Shown here piece by piece: positions 24,276-33,325 of a stretch of 64,000 bases of DNA (the first letter of the stretch is position 1; every line of letters starts with the position of its first letter). The notes under the pieces were generated by a model. The model searched no databases and was not told where the DNA came from. It saw only the letters and a list, made by a program, of their open reading frames with translations. The position numbers were made by a program, and so were the translations under genes. Source of the DNA: Planctomycetaceae bacterium (lineage in GTDB: Bacteria > Planctomycetota > Planctomycetia > Pirellulales > Pirellulaceae); assembly GCA_020638975.1 (NCBI GenBank), contig JACKHN010000011.1, positions 251,123-315,122 of the forward strand, in the 5' to 3' direction.

Positions 24276-27200
24276 CTATCCTTCTGGTTGGACCAAGATC
24301 CACATCGGTGATGCCCAGACCAGTTCACCTGAAGTTGCTCCTTCTAGGTCGGGGACTTGTTCGCCGCGTACGTAGTAGTAGCTAGTTTGGCCGATCGTCG
24401 GATTCGGGTCGGTCCACTGGAAATGAACATCCCTTACGTTCGGCTCGACAACATGAACCTCGACATCATTCTTGATGATAGTCACTTTACCGATCTTCTC
24501 GGCACCGATCAGTCGCACATCGATCGTCGGCGCGGTGGTCGTGCTGAACTCTTCGCCCATGAAGTGCGTTGTGTCGCCGACTTGGCAGCGGACATCCGCG
24601 ATGATGTTGTCGGTCGCTCCGTAGACACGCCGCTTACGAACGGCATCAAGTATTCCTTGCCGCGTCGGTTCGGTCACTAGCACGTTGCAGTAGCTCAAGT
24701 GGGTCGAGATGTGATCGCTGCTCGACTGGAAAGCTAAGCGATAGCCTCGTAGCAGGGCGAGACTGACGAACCCTTTAGGACGCCAACCGCCGATACTTTC
24801 CTTGTCTGGCGTGGACTGCTTCAGCTTGGCTTCGGTCACGGCGGAACGCGGCGAGTCCGGGCGTTCGTAGTTGTTGCGATCGCCTTGATAGATCTCGACG
24901 AACGGTTCGACTTCAGAGTCATGGTTTCGCCAGTCGGTCCCCATATCAGTAGCGGAAGTGTGCGAAGCACACAGACCACCGAAGTAGTGCAAGTACATAT
25001 AGAGCAGGTTCGTGTCCGGTGCCGGAGCGAATTCGTCGGGAGACGAAATCGGCAAACGCGGCAGCGATCGGACGCCGCGATACGCGAACATGCAATTGCG
25101 ATGTCCTTCGGGATAACGAACGCTGCGCTCGTAGCTGTAGACCGGCACAAAATGATTGGGAAGCGTAAACAGCGTGACCGCCTTCTGGGTTGTCCACCAC
25201 GAATACTCGCGGCCATTGCCGTAGTCATGATCACCGTCGCCGATCCAGTCCATGCCAGCGGCGTCGATCGCATATCGCCACATATCGAGCAGCCCGCCGT
25301 CGCCGCCACCGTCGGGCGAGAGTTCGGTATGTCGATGGAATTCACCTCGCCAAATCTGCAGTGTCTCGTCGCCAAGTTGCACGCGATAGTCTCGCATCCG
25401 CTGGATGTCGGCTTGCTCCAACGCGATGGAATCGGCGGCGTTTGCCGGAACCTCGGCGGCAATTGGCTCTAACGATAGAAGCCCGGCCAGGTCACCAAAT
25501 GCCTCACCGCGAATCCTGCTGAACATGATGTTATTGTTCGGATCTTCTTGACCCCGATTGCGTCCGCCTCGTCGCGGTTGAGCGGCCTGCGCATCGACAC
25601 CGATGTCCGCATCGTCGCTACTTCCCGGCAAGTGAACATCTTCCAAATCGAACGGATTGATTTCGCCTCGTCCGTCACCGGAGAACACGACCATAACTCC
25701 GTCGTTTTCGTGGCTGGTCAGCGACGGTCGGTTGTCCAGGATATTGTTCGAGTGCGGCAGCCAGACAGCGTCTGACCAGCCGTCATTGCTAAGCCGCGTG
25801 ATGTATTCGCACCATACGGAACCGACACCGACACGCCAGTTGCTTCCCGGCTTGCCACGGAACGCCAGCCAAATGCCGCCGTGTTCGTCACTGGATAATC
25901 GCGGATAGGAAGGAGCGATTGCAGTGATCGGTTGCCGGTTCGGTTGGCGACGTGTCGTTGCTTTCTGATTGGCTTTCTTTTTCTTCCCCGCCGTGGCCTG
26001 TCCTGCGGGACGCGCGCCTGGCATCGCATCCATTACGTCCTCGGGAACGAACCACTCGCCTTTGCTGTCTCGCACCTTCACCTGTAACGAACGACCGGTT
26101 TGATACAGCGGGATACCTTCCTTCTTTAGGGCCCCGAAATCCTTGCCCCATTGATCGCCACTATACTCGTACGCGATCCACAGACGCTCCTCTTGATCGT
26201 ACGTCAACGATGGACGCACTTCGAAAGCGAGCGACGCGGCGACAGGTTGCGGCGAAGCGAGAGTGCCGTCGCTGCCAAGCGTCGTGAGATAGACATCATA
26301 GTCACCTTTGTCAAAGCTGTCCCAAGCAATCGCGACGTTTCCTTTGGTATCAGTTGCGATCGCGGGCTCCCATTCGTTGCCTTTGAATTGACTGACTCGC
26401 GCGGGCTCTGAGAATTGACCGCCTTGTTGATGAGCTGCGAATACATGGAAGTTCGCCTCACGCGCGCCAACCCAGGTCACCCACACATTGCCCTTTGAGT
26501 CGGTTGCTGCAGCTGGCATAAAGTCGGTGCCAGTTGTCTTGCTAATATTGACGGGTTCGCTCGGCTCACTGCCGTCAGCCGCAAAGCTCCGCGCCATCAA
26601 CTCCCAATTGCCGTAATCAAGATTCTTATCGGCGTCGAGATGAGCCGAATAGAACACCCACACACGACCCGCGCCGTCAACCGACACAGCGGGACGATAG
26701 AGTTCGTGCTTGCCGTCGGTAACCGCGATGGGTTCGCTCCATTGGCCTTTGCGATAGATTCGCAAGTACAGTTGTTCGCCACCGGCTGGTTGTGCCAAGT
26801 ACGCGAGATCGCCTGGTTGTTCGATCATGCGAACGGGCGTTCCCAAGTTCGTGGCGGCAGGCGATTCTGGCGTAGCGGGCCGTTCGCGAGGGCCTTGAAA
26901 ATCACGACCGCGAGTGAAGGACAGATAGACGGCATAGATCGTGCCATCCTTGCCGGTCGCTGTCGCCGGATAATCTTCGTCGGCGGTTGTGGCTGCCAGC
27001 ACGTCAATGTAAGGCACTTGTTCGATCAACAAGTTGCCGTTGGCCAATGCCAGACTCGTACCGAATGGAAGTTGATTCAGCGTGAAAGTTGTTTTCACGG
27101 GTTCGGTGTCAAACCGGATCGGCTCATCGTGTTTGCAGCCGATCAACGTTACAAGAATGCCGTTATCTTGGATGGGTAGTTGAAAGCCAGCGGCCACGCG

Positions 27201-27476
27201 CGCCCTTTCGCCCGAACTTTGTGGCGACTTGCGTCGTGTACGAACCGACCACGACTCGCCATCGGCCGAATCGTTCTGCACCCAACGCCAGCCGCGAATC
27301 GATTCCACCTTGCCGGTACCCACGGACAGCTTGCCGCTCCAGTCGGTCGGCTGTTGGTCTTTCATGCCGAAGTTAATACGGAGCGTGACTCGGTTGGTGT
27401 CGGCCCCCAGCGACAAGCCGCTAAACGTGGTAAGGCAAAGTAGCGTCCCGATGATCGGCGCGAAGAGTCGCTGCAT
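24276..27476 (-). CDS. Large exported protein with PHP-like (DUF3604-type) domain
   Basis: This 1066-residue protein has a signal peptide (IGTLLCLTTFSGLSLGA). The first about 700 residues contain blocks resembling beta-propeller repeats that look at surveyed data (for example DGTIYAVYLSF, DGAGRVWVFYSAH, DSKGNVWVTWVGA, DTKGNVAIAWDSF). The metal-binding PHP-like region begins at WRGEFHRHTELSPDGGGDGG and continues with GMDWIGDGDHDYGNG, then LYMYLHYFGGLCASHTSATDMG and the RYPEGHRN segment. DUF3604-type PHP domains bind divalent metal and are suspected phosphoesterases or related hydrolases. The reaction is not known. It is next to a sulfatase on the same strand, so a polymer- or ester-processing role is plausible but inferred. 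Confidence 0.7.
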   Translation of the reverse strand: MQRLFAPIIGTLLCLTTFSGLSLGADTNRVTLRINFGMKDQQPTDWSGKLSVGTGKVESIRGWRWVQNDSADGESWSVRTRRKSPQSSGERARVAAGFQLPIQDNGILVTLIGCKHDEPIRFDTEPVKTTFTLNQLPFGTSLALANGNLLIEQVPYIDVLAATTADEDYPATATGKDGTIYAVYLSFTRGRDFQGPRERPATPESPAATNLGTPVRMIEQPGDLAYLAQPAGGEQLYLRIYRKGQWSEPIAVTDGKHELYRPAVSVDGAGRVWVFYSAHLDADKNLDYGNWELMARSFAADGSEPSEPVNISKTTGTDFMPAAATDSKGNVWVTWVGAREANFHVFAAHQQGGQFSEPARVSQFKGNEWEPAIATDTKGNVAIAWDSFDKGDYDVYLTTLGSDGTLASPQPVAASLAFEVRPSLTYDQEERLWIAYEYSGDQWGKDFGALKKEGIPLYQTGRSLQVKVRDSKGEWFVPEDVMDAMPGARPAGQATAGKKKKANQKATTRRQPNRQPITAIAPSYPRLSSDEHGGIWLAFRGKPGSNWRVGVGSVWCEYITRLSNDGWSDAVWLPHSNNILDNRPSLTSHENDGVMVVFSGDGRGEINPFDLEDVHLPGSSDDADIGVDAQAAQPRRGGRNRGQEDPNNNIMFSRIRGEAFGDLAGLLSLEPIAAEVPANAADSIALEQADIQRMRDYRVQLGDETLQIWRGEFHRHTELSPDGGGDGGLLDMWRYAIDAAGMDWIGDGDHDYGNGREYSWWTTQKAVTLFTLPNHFVPVYSYERSVRYPEGHRNCMFAYRGVRSLPRLPISSPDEFAPAPDTNLLYMYLHYFGGLCASHTSATDMGTDWRNHDSEVEPFVEIYQGDRNNYERPDSPRSAVTEAKLKQSTPDKESIGGWRPKGFVSLALLRGYRLAFQSSSDHISTHLSYCNVLVTEPTRQGILDAVRKRRVYGATDNIIADVRCQVGDTTHFMGEEFSTTTAPTIDVRLIGAEKIGKVTIIKNDVEVHVVEPNVRDVHFQWTDPNPTIGQTSYYYVRGEQVPDLEGATSGELVWASPMWILVQPEG

Positions 27477-27603
27477 AAATCACCTCGTGATGGATGGGTT
27501 ACTCGTGGCGAAAAAAAGTCTAAGCAAATCGGAGGTCCACTCAAGTCAACTGAGCCGTGGTTTCCCGCAGGTGGGTCAAGGGGAGCGGCGAGCTATATCC
27601 ACT

Positions 27604-29085
27604 CTATTTCTTCTTCTTGGTCGTAGCGCCCGCTGCCGGATTGGCTCGCGGAGACAGATAGTTGTCGAACACATCGCCAGTGCCAAGCACTCGCGGATCT
27701 TGCTGCTGCTTGAGTTCTGCGAACAGTTTGTCACGCAGTTCGGCAGCCTTGGCGGCGAAGGCCGGAACAGACGCGAGGTTGTTGACGCAGTCTGGGTCTT
27801 TGGCAACGTCGAACAGCTGCTCGCCCGGGCGTTTGCCGAACGCATGCTGCCAGTAAACGTCCGATGGTCCCGCATCTTCGGCCAATTTTTTGGTCGGGCT
27901 GGCGTCGGTGTCTTTGAAGCCAACATCAGGATCGCCACACGGCCAACGATCAGGGGCAAAGTTGTGGACGTAAAACATGTCACCCTCGCGAATCGCTCGC
28001 GCCGGGTAACCCAATCCCGCTGGCGTACCAGGTCGACAGAGCACGTCGTTGCGTTCACGCCCGACGATGACAAACGAGCGGTCTCGCGATGGTTCGTTCT
28101 TCAAGAGGTCAGTGAAGCTATGCCCTGTAATCGGGGACATGCCGGCTTGCTCGCCATTGATGCCCATCAAGTCGAGAAAGGTCGGTGCCAGATCGATGAA
28201 GCTGATCATGTCTGCCACGCGACGCGCAGGTTGCGTGATGCCTCGCGGCCAACTCGCGATGAATGGAATGCGGTGTGCGTCGTCGAAAGTGTGGCCTTTG
28301 ACTCGTGGGAACGGCATGCCGTGATCGGACGTGACGATCACCAACGTATTCGCGGCTTCGCCGCTGGATTCGAGTGCATCGACGAGAGAGCCGACTTGCG
28401 TGTCGAAAGCTTCGACCTCGATGGCATAGTCGAGCATGTCGCGGCGCACGATGTCATTGTCCGGCCAGTACGCCGGTACGTGGTCGATATCGGACGGCTT
28501 CTTGCCTGCTTCGATACCCGAGTCGGGTTTGTAGCCGCGATGCGGATTGCTGCTGCCGAACCAGTAGAAGAACGGTTTTCCTTGTGGACGCGACTTGAGG
28601 AACGCCGTCAGTCCCGCGCCGGGGTTTGTGCCCCCTTTGACACCTTCTGCTTTACCCAAGCCGAAATCGCGTGGCTTGCCTTCTGCCGTCTTCGCCTCTC
28701 CCGGTCCCCACGTCTTTCCAGCGCTGCCACAATGCACACCTGCTTCGGCTAATACTTCAGAGAACGCCATGAACTTGGCAGGGAAGTAAGGCTGATGATT
28801 GGCCGCCTCTTCCAGTTGCCACGGGTTGCGACCGGTCATAATCGCCGCACGGGACGGGGCACATTTCGATGTTGGTGTATACGCGTTGTCAAAGATCAGC
28901 CCGGCCTTGGCAAGTTGATCGATGTGTGGTGTCTTGACCCAGTCGCAATCGTATGCCTGCCCGTAATGCCGCGACGCATCGTCGGCGATGATGAACAACA
29001 CGTTGGGAGTCGATGCATTCGGTGCCGCGCTGGCCGAGTCCGCGATCAGAATCGCGGGGACGAATAGCAAAAGGAGCGTTTTCAT
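27604..29085 (-). CDS. Exported sulfatase, SGSH/sulfamidase-like
   Basis: This 493-residue protein has a short signal peptide (TLLLLFVPAILIADSASA). The opening VLFIIADDASRHYGQAYDCD supplies metal ligands, and the activation site is SKCAPSRAAIMTGRNPWQLE, with Cys converted to formylglycine. GSSNPHRGY and VTSDHGMPFPRVKGH follow at the expected positions, and AFDTQVGSLVDAL is also a family mark. The overall order resembles heparan N-sulfatase-like (S1_8-type) enzymes. It would act in the periplasm. The 1066-residue PHP-like gene lies 127 bases downstream on the same strand. Confidence 0.92.
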   Translation of the reverse strand: MKTLLLLFVPAILIADSASAAPNASTPNVLFIIADDASRHYGQAYDCDWVKTPHIDQLAKAGLIFDNAYTPTSKCAPSRAAIMTGRNPWQLEEAANHQPYFPAKFMAFSEVLAEAGVHCGSAGKTWGPGEAKTAEGKPRDFGLGKAEGVKGGTNPGAGLTAFLKSRPQGKPFFYWFGSSNPHRGYKPDSGIEAGKKPSDIDHVPAYWPDNDIVRRDMLDYAIEVEAFDTQVGSLVDALESSGEAANTLVIVTSDHGMPFPRVKGHTFDDAHRIPFIASWPRGITQPARRVADMISFIDLAPTFLDLMGINGEQAGMSPITGHSFTDLLKNEPSRDRSFVIVGRERNDVLCRPGTPAGLGYPARAIREGDMFYVHNFAPDRWPCGDPDVGFKDTDASPTKKLAEDAGPSDVYWQHAFGKRPGEQLFDVAKDPDCVNNLASVPAFAAKAAELRDKLFAELKQQQDPRVLGTGDVFDNYLSPRANPAAGATTKKKK

Positions 29086-29127
29086 AAACGTGCAATATCC
29101 TACTTAAAGTTTCGAGCTAGGAAGTGC

Positions 29128-29418
29128 CTACGCCTTGGGTCGCTTAAAGAAATAAGCCAACTTGGTCGTCGTTCCATCTATAACTATCGATTCTACTCCA
29201 ACCAACTCCCAACCTTCATTGCCCAAGCGAACGATCTGGCTGCTGGTATCGCCGTCGCCAATTCCGTTTGTTGCATCGACCGACATGGCGAGATGCTCCC
29301 ACTGAATGCTCTGAGCGTTCACCGCGGCTGTCGTCGTGCTGCGCGAGACGATTAACAGCAGCATCGTGACCGCCAATCCAATCGTGAACAGTTGCGTCGG
29401 GATGTTTCGTTTCTTCAT
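29128..29418 (-). CDS. Exported DUF4177-like small protein
   Basis: The product has 96 residues from the ATG at 29418; the longer frame adds 17 residues of uncertain reality. A signal or anchor is present (LFTIGLAVTMLLLIVS). The mature part opens QWEHLAMSVDAT and carries RLGNEGWELVGVESI and LAYFFKRP, which match the small DUF4177-type domain ('LNELGxEGWELV...YYFKR'). Its role is unknown. It is upstream of the sulfatase on the same strand, with a 42-base gap. Confidence 0.72.
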   Translation of the reverse strand: MKKRNIPTQLFTIGLAVTMLLLIVSRSTTTAAVNAQSIQWEHLAMSVDATNGIGDGDTSSQIVRLGNEGWELVGVESIVIDGTTTKLAYFFKRPKA

Positions 29419-29498
29419 AAGGTGGCTTTCTGTCAGGTGTGAGGTAGGGATGCGAAGCGTACCGCCCAATTATGCTAACGCACCGATGTGGCAATCGG

Positions 29499-29747
29499 CT
29501 ATAGGCTGCGGACGGTAACTTGGCGACCTTGATGGACCGAGTATTTGTTGGATTGAACGATGTAGCTTGACCTCTCGACCTTGATGAATACATCGCCACC
29601 CTGCTGCTCGACGCTGACGGCAAGGGCCGAATGGTTGGAACGGTGCGGGACGACAATTGTGGTCAGCACGTAGTAACTGCCTCGTCGAGGAACAACTCGC
29701 GTACGCGACTCATATCGCCCGCGTTCGTCATAATGATGGTCGCCGCT
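29499..29747 (-). pseudogene. Coding remnant (C-terminal fragment without start)
   Basis: An 83-codon stretch closed by a TAG at 29499-29501 and opened by a TGA at 29748-29750 reads as a protein, not a shadow: it includes RGRYESRTRVVPRRGSYYVL, continues TTIVVPHRSNHSALAVSVE and ends YIVQSNKYSVHQGRQVTV. No usable start exists. The adjacent minus frame holds another protein-like piece (PRIFRVLAGSNPREAAT), suggesting a frameshift in an older gene. No family recognised. Confidence 0.4.
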
Positions 29748-29947
29748 TCACGAGGGTTGCTACCGGCAAGAACTCTAAAGATGCGTGGAACACTTGCGCG
29801 GGATGATTTTTATTGTATGAAGGCACGCCGAGTTCGAAGTGATCTCGCAACGTTGTACCTAGCGACGTGTCGCAACTGGGATGCGAAGGACGCGGCACGA
29901 TTCGCCGTCTACGTTCCAAAGACACGAAAGTCAATCTCGCTCGGGAT

Positions 29948-30083
29948 CAGGGCTTTCGTTTTGTTCAATCTGTACAACTTGTACGACGGTTCTCCGAAGT
30001 CGTCGACCTCAGTAATTCGTTGCTCGACGGCTTCGGAGAGCCGTCGTACGAATCCATTCAAATTGAAAAGCTGAAAAGCCCTG
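29948..30083. mobile_element. Palindromic MITE-like element, copy B, with 10-bp duplication
   Basis: The 136-base element starts CAGGGCTTTCG and ends with the complement of CAGGGCTTTTCAG. Its core arms (GTACGACGG..CTCCGAAG, from 29981) form a near-perfect hairpin. On both sides is the exact 10-base word CGCTCGGGAT (29938-29947 and 30084-30093), abutting each end, which is the classic sign of transposition. It aligns end to end with copy A at 5643-5777, with the orientation reversed. No transposase is present. Confidence 0.82.
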
Positions 30084-30093
30084 CGCTCGGGAT

Positions 30094-30288
30094 TTAGTTG
30101 CAACTGGTCGCCGCCAGCTGTGCAAAGTGAAGATCCTTGCTCGCATCGAAGTGAGCAAACAACTCGAAATGGCGTGCTTCATCGTCACTGATTCCCAACA
30201 ACTCGCATTGGCATTTCGTCAGCGTCGGCAAACCGAGGCAGTACCACTCAAAGTTGTGATTCGCTACCTGACCCCACCATCGAACATC
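30094..30288 (-). pseudogene. Coding remnant ending at the mobile element
   Basis: A 64-residue stretch on the minus strand, opened by a TAA at 30289-30291 and closed by TAA at 30094-30096, reads DVRWWGQVANHNFEWYCLGL, continues TLTKCQCELLGISDDEARHF and ends HFAQLAATSCN. It is Trp/Cys-rich and protein-like but has no start codon, so it is likely the tail of an eroded gene. Its stop touches the duplicated 10-base word flanking element B, so the element landed just past this stop. No family recognised. Confidence 0.4.
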
Positions 30289-30482
30289 TTAATGGGGCTG
30301 AAGTTGCTTAGAATGAGGATGAACTACAATACTGTAGAACTGGGAACAATATATTATTGTTTGGGGAATGAAACGCCGCTTATCATGATGGCGTGTAATG
30401 TCCGCCGCTTGGCGATGGCAGGTACGAGTAGCTCAATAGCCGTTATGCCAGCGTTCTCTAGCCACAACTAATTTCCAATGCC

Positions 30483-33188
30483 ATGAGAATACTCATCGTA
30501 CTATCGTTATACTTCTGCACGGCAATAGTCTCATTGGCAGACGACCTCGATAAGGTTAGTGAAGGTGAGAAACTGTTCTCGCTTCACGTCAAGCCCTTGC
30601 TGGTTGAGAAGTGCGTCGCCTGCCACGGGGCGAATCCGGAAGAGATCGAGGGTGGCTTGGACTTGCGGTCGCGCGACGGTCTGCTCGCCGGGGGCGAGTC
30701 GTTCGAGAAGGATGTTGTCATCGTCGGCGATGGTCAGCACAGTATGTTGTACGTCACAACGACTCGCCAAGAAGAAGGTTACGAGATGCCGCCGAAAGAG
30801 GCGGATCGACTCACGGAGAAACAGCAGTGGTGGATTCGCGACTGGATCGATGCGGGGGCACCGTGGCCAGATGACGAACGAATCAAACTGATCCAGCAAG
30901 AATACGCCGAAGGCGAGCAGGTGTTGGTTTCGCGTGCGTTGTCCGACGAGTGGCAGCACCGACGTTATGAGACCGGCAAGTTGTGGGCCTATCGACCGAT
31001 CACGAGACATGCGGTGCCTGACGGACATCATCCGGTTGACTGGTTCATCAATCGCAAACTAGCAGAAGCAGCCCTCACGCCCACGCCACCCGCAGACGCA
31101 CACACACTGGTCCGGCGAATGAGTTTTGGGCTGACGGGGTTGCCGCCTTCGCCAAGCCAAGTTGAGCAGTTCACAACCGCATACGAATCGAATCCTGATG
31201 TCGCTGTCGAAGCCTTCGCCAAGCAACGGATGGCGTCGCCGCATTACGGCGAACACTTCGGTTGGCATTGGTTGGACGTCGCCCGCTACGCCGACACTGC
31301 TGGCTTTGCCAATGATTACAGCCGTCCCAACGCATGGCGATACCGAGACTATGTCGTTCGTTCGTTCAATGAAGACAAACCGTACGACCAATTCGTCCGT
31401 CAGCAGATCGCTGGTGACGAGATCGATGAAGAGAATGTCGAGAATCTGATCGCGACCGGTTTCCTGAGGATGGGACCTTGGGAACAAACCAGCATGAGCG
31501 TGTTTAAGGAAACTCGCGGTCAATGGCTGGACGACGTCACGGATACCGTCGGCCAAGCGTTTCTCGCTCATTCAATGTTGTGCTGCAAATGCCACGACCA
31601 CAAGTTCGATCCCGTACCGACTCGTGACTACTACAGCATGATGGCTGTATTCTCGACGACTCAGTTCGCCGAACGCGACGCACCATTTCTCGGCGTAGAA
31701 AACCTCGATGGCTTTCGTGCCAGTGACGATTGGGTTCAAGCCAAGATTGACGCATACGCGAAACAAAATAAGCAGCTTTCGGAAAAAATGCAGAAGCAGC
31801 GGAAGGATGAAAGTGGCGATGCGAAAGTCGGCGACAACGGACTCGATCCGGGTGACGAAGCGTCATCGGCGAGGATATCGAAAAATATTTCTCGTCATGA
31901 TATCGAACGAGACCGCACCAAACCGCTGGCGTTAGCCGTCTACACGGGTGCCACTATTCATCGAAACAACGTCTCCGGTCGAATCGAATTGCCTGACAAT
32001 CGGTGGAACAAGGGCGAGATCGAACAGGATGTCATTCACATTGGCGGGAACGTCCATTCACAAGGCGATCCCGTGACGCCCGGGGCGCTCAGTGCGGCGG
32101 AAGCGTTGGGGAAGATGCGTTCGATCGAGTTTCCCGGTGATCGAGGAAGTCGCCGGCTGGCGCTGGCGGATTGGATTGTTGATCCTTCCAACCCGCTGAC
32201 AGCCCGAGTGATTGTCAATCGCGTCTGGTCGTGGCACTTCGGCAAAGGCATCGCGACGAATCCCAATAATTTTGGTGGCACGGGCGGTTTGCCGACGCAC
32301 CCTGAACTGCTTGATTACTTGGCCGCGTGGTTCATGGACAATGGTTGGTCGATCAAGAAACTGAATCATTTGATCGTGACTTCCGAGGCGTATCGTCGCG
32401 ATAGTCGTCACTCGGAACCGGATGTGATTGCTGACAAAGATCCAATGGGCACGCTCTACGCGACCTTCCAGTCGCGTCGATTGACCGCCGAAGAATTGCG
32501 CGACGCGATGCTGATGGTCAGTGGTGAATTGAACCCGACCGTGGGCGGTATTCCGTGCCGACCCGACATCAATGCGGAAGTCGCGTTTCAGCCAAGGCAG
32601 ATTATGGGCGGCACGGCGTCGGTCTACGAACCCGATCCGCTGCCAGAACAACGTAATCGTCGGACATTATATGCCGAACGAATTCGCGGCCTGCGCGATC
32701 CGTTTTTGGAAGCCTTCAATCAACCCGGCCCTGACAAATCATGTGAATTGCGAGAAACGTCCACTGTGGCACCCCAGGCGCTAACGCTGATTAACTCACA
32801 GGAAGTTCTCGATCGCGCGATCGCTTTTGCTGACCGTGTAACGAAGGAACAATTGCCCAGCGAAGAGGCTACCATTCGCCGCGTCTTTCAACTGGCGATA
32901 GCACGTGAGCCGAACGACAGCGAACTTGATTTCTGTATAGCGCATTGGCAGAAGGCAAGTGAGGAAGAAGCGTCTAAGACATATCAACCGGCGGATTTCC
33001 CCGACCAAGTCACCCGCACTGTGATGGCAGAAAAGACCGGCGAGCCGTACAGCTTTGTCGAAATCATGCCTGCGTACGCTAGCTACAAACCCGACCTCGG
33101 CCCCGCAGATGTCGACGCACAAACGCGAGGACTAGCTCATGTCGTCCGAGTGCTCCTGAACACCAACGAGTTTTCGTATTTGGACTGA
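30483..33188 (+). CDS. PSD1-type protein: haem-binding cytochrome with DUF1549/DUF1553
   Basis: This 901-residue exported protein starts with a signal peptide (ILIVLSLYFCTAIVSLA). A c-type haem site, CVACHG, lies near residue 44 (PSCyt1 domain, about 35-115), with the distal Met segment EMPPKE. A DUF1549/PSCyt2 region follows (about 175-390: HYGEHFGWHWLDVARYADT, then a second CxxCH, CCKCHDHKFDP), and DUF1553/PSD1 at about 555-830 (NPLTARVIVNRVWSWHFGKG, HPELLDYLAAWF). The family is abundant in planctomycetes and thought to act in electron transfer or polymer oxidation outside the cytoplasm. The DUF1501 partner, normally adjacent, begins at 35296 because an intron has entered between them. Confidence 0.93.
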   Translation: MRILIVLSLYFCTAIVSLADDLDKVSEGEKLFSLHVKPLLVEKCVACHGANPEEIEGGLDLRSRDGLLAGGESFEKDVVIVGDGQHSMLYVTTTRQEEGYEMPPKEADRLTEKQQWWIRDWIDAGAPWPDDERIKLIQQEYAEGEQVLVSRALSDEWQHRRYETGKLWAYRPITRHAVPDGHHPVDWFINRKLAEAALTPTPPADAHTLVRRMSFGLTGLPPSPSQVEQFTTAYESNPDVAVEAFAKQRMASPHYGEHFGWHWLDVARYADTAGFANDYSRPNAWRYRDYVVRSFNEDKPYDQFVRQQIAGDEIDEENVENLIATGFLRMGPWEQTSMSVFKETRGQWLDDVTDTVGQAFLAHSMLCCKCHDHKFDPVPTRDYYSMMAVFSTTQFAERDAPFLGVENLDGFRASDDWVQAKIDAYAKQNKQLSEKMQKQRKDESGDAKVGDNGLDPGDEASSARISKNISRHDIERDRTKPLALAVYTGATIHRNNVSGRIELPDNRWNKGEIEQDVIHIGGNVHSQGDPVTPGALSAAEALGKMRSIEFPGDRGSRRLALADWIVDPSNPLTARVIVNRVWSWHFGKGIATNPNNFGGTGGLPTHPELLDYLAAWFMDNGWSIKKLNHLIVTSEAYRRDSRHSEPDVIADKDPMGTLYATFQSRRLTAEELRDAMLMVSGELNPTVGGIPCRPDINAEVAFQPRQIMGGTASVYEPDPLPEQRNRRTLYAERIRGLRDPFLEAFNQPGPDKSCELRETSTVAPQALTLINSQEVLDRAIAFADRVTKEQLPSEEATIRRVFQLAIAREPNDSELDFCIAHWQKASEEEASKTYQPADFPDQVTRTVMAEKTGEPYSFVEIMPAYASYKPDLGPADVDAQTRGLAHVVRVLLNTNEFSYLD

Positions 33189-33203
33189 GAAATAAGCGGG
33201 TAA

Positions 33204-33225
33204 GGGAGTGGCTCGCGCCACTCCC
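33204..33225. terminator. Strong GC-rich hairpin after the PSD1 gene
   Basis: A perfect 9-base stem (GGGAGTGGC / GCCACTCCC) with a TCGC loop starts 15 bases after the PSD1 stop. There is no T-run. It may stop or slow transcription, and it forms the left border of the intron insertion site. Confidence 0.5.
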
Positions 33226-33260
33226 TCCCCGTTATCGCAATGGGGTTGATTCCCCATATT

Positions 33261-33293
33261 TACCGGCGTGCGGGTTTCCCGCACCGGGCGGTA
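33261..33293 (-). ncRNA. Group II intron domain V
   Basis: On the minus strand the sequence TACCGCCCGGTGCGGGAAAC and its return strand CCCGCACGCCGGTA form a hairpin with a GAAA-type tetraloop and a two-base CG bulge on the 3' side. This is the layout of the catalytic domain V. It lies 33 bases past the reverse transcriptase stop, the usual place. Its functional state is inferred, not proved. Confidence 0.7.
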
Positions 33294-33325
33294 CCGCGGA
33301 AATCGCCCCCCGAGGGGAACCGAGA

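Noticed and set aside
27229..28752. 507-codon open frame on the plus strand
   Set aside because: Antisense to the sulfatase at 27604-29085 and to the start of the PHP-like gene; no recognisable domain or start signal.
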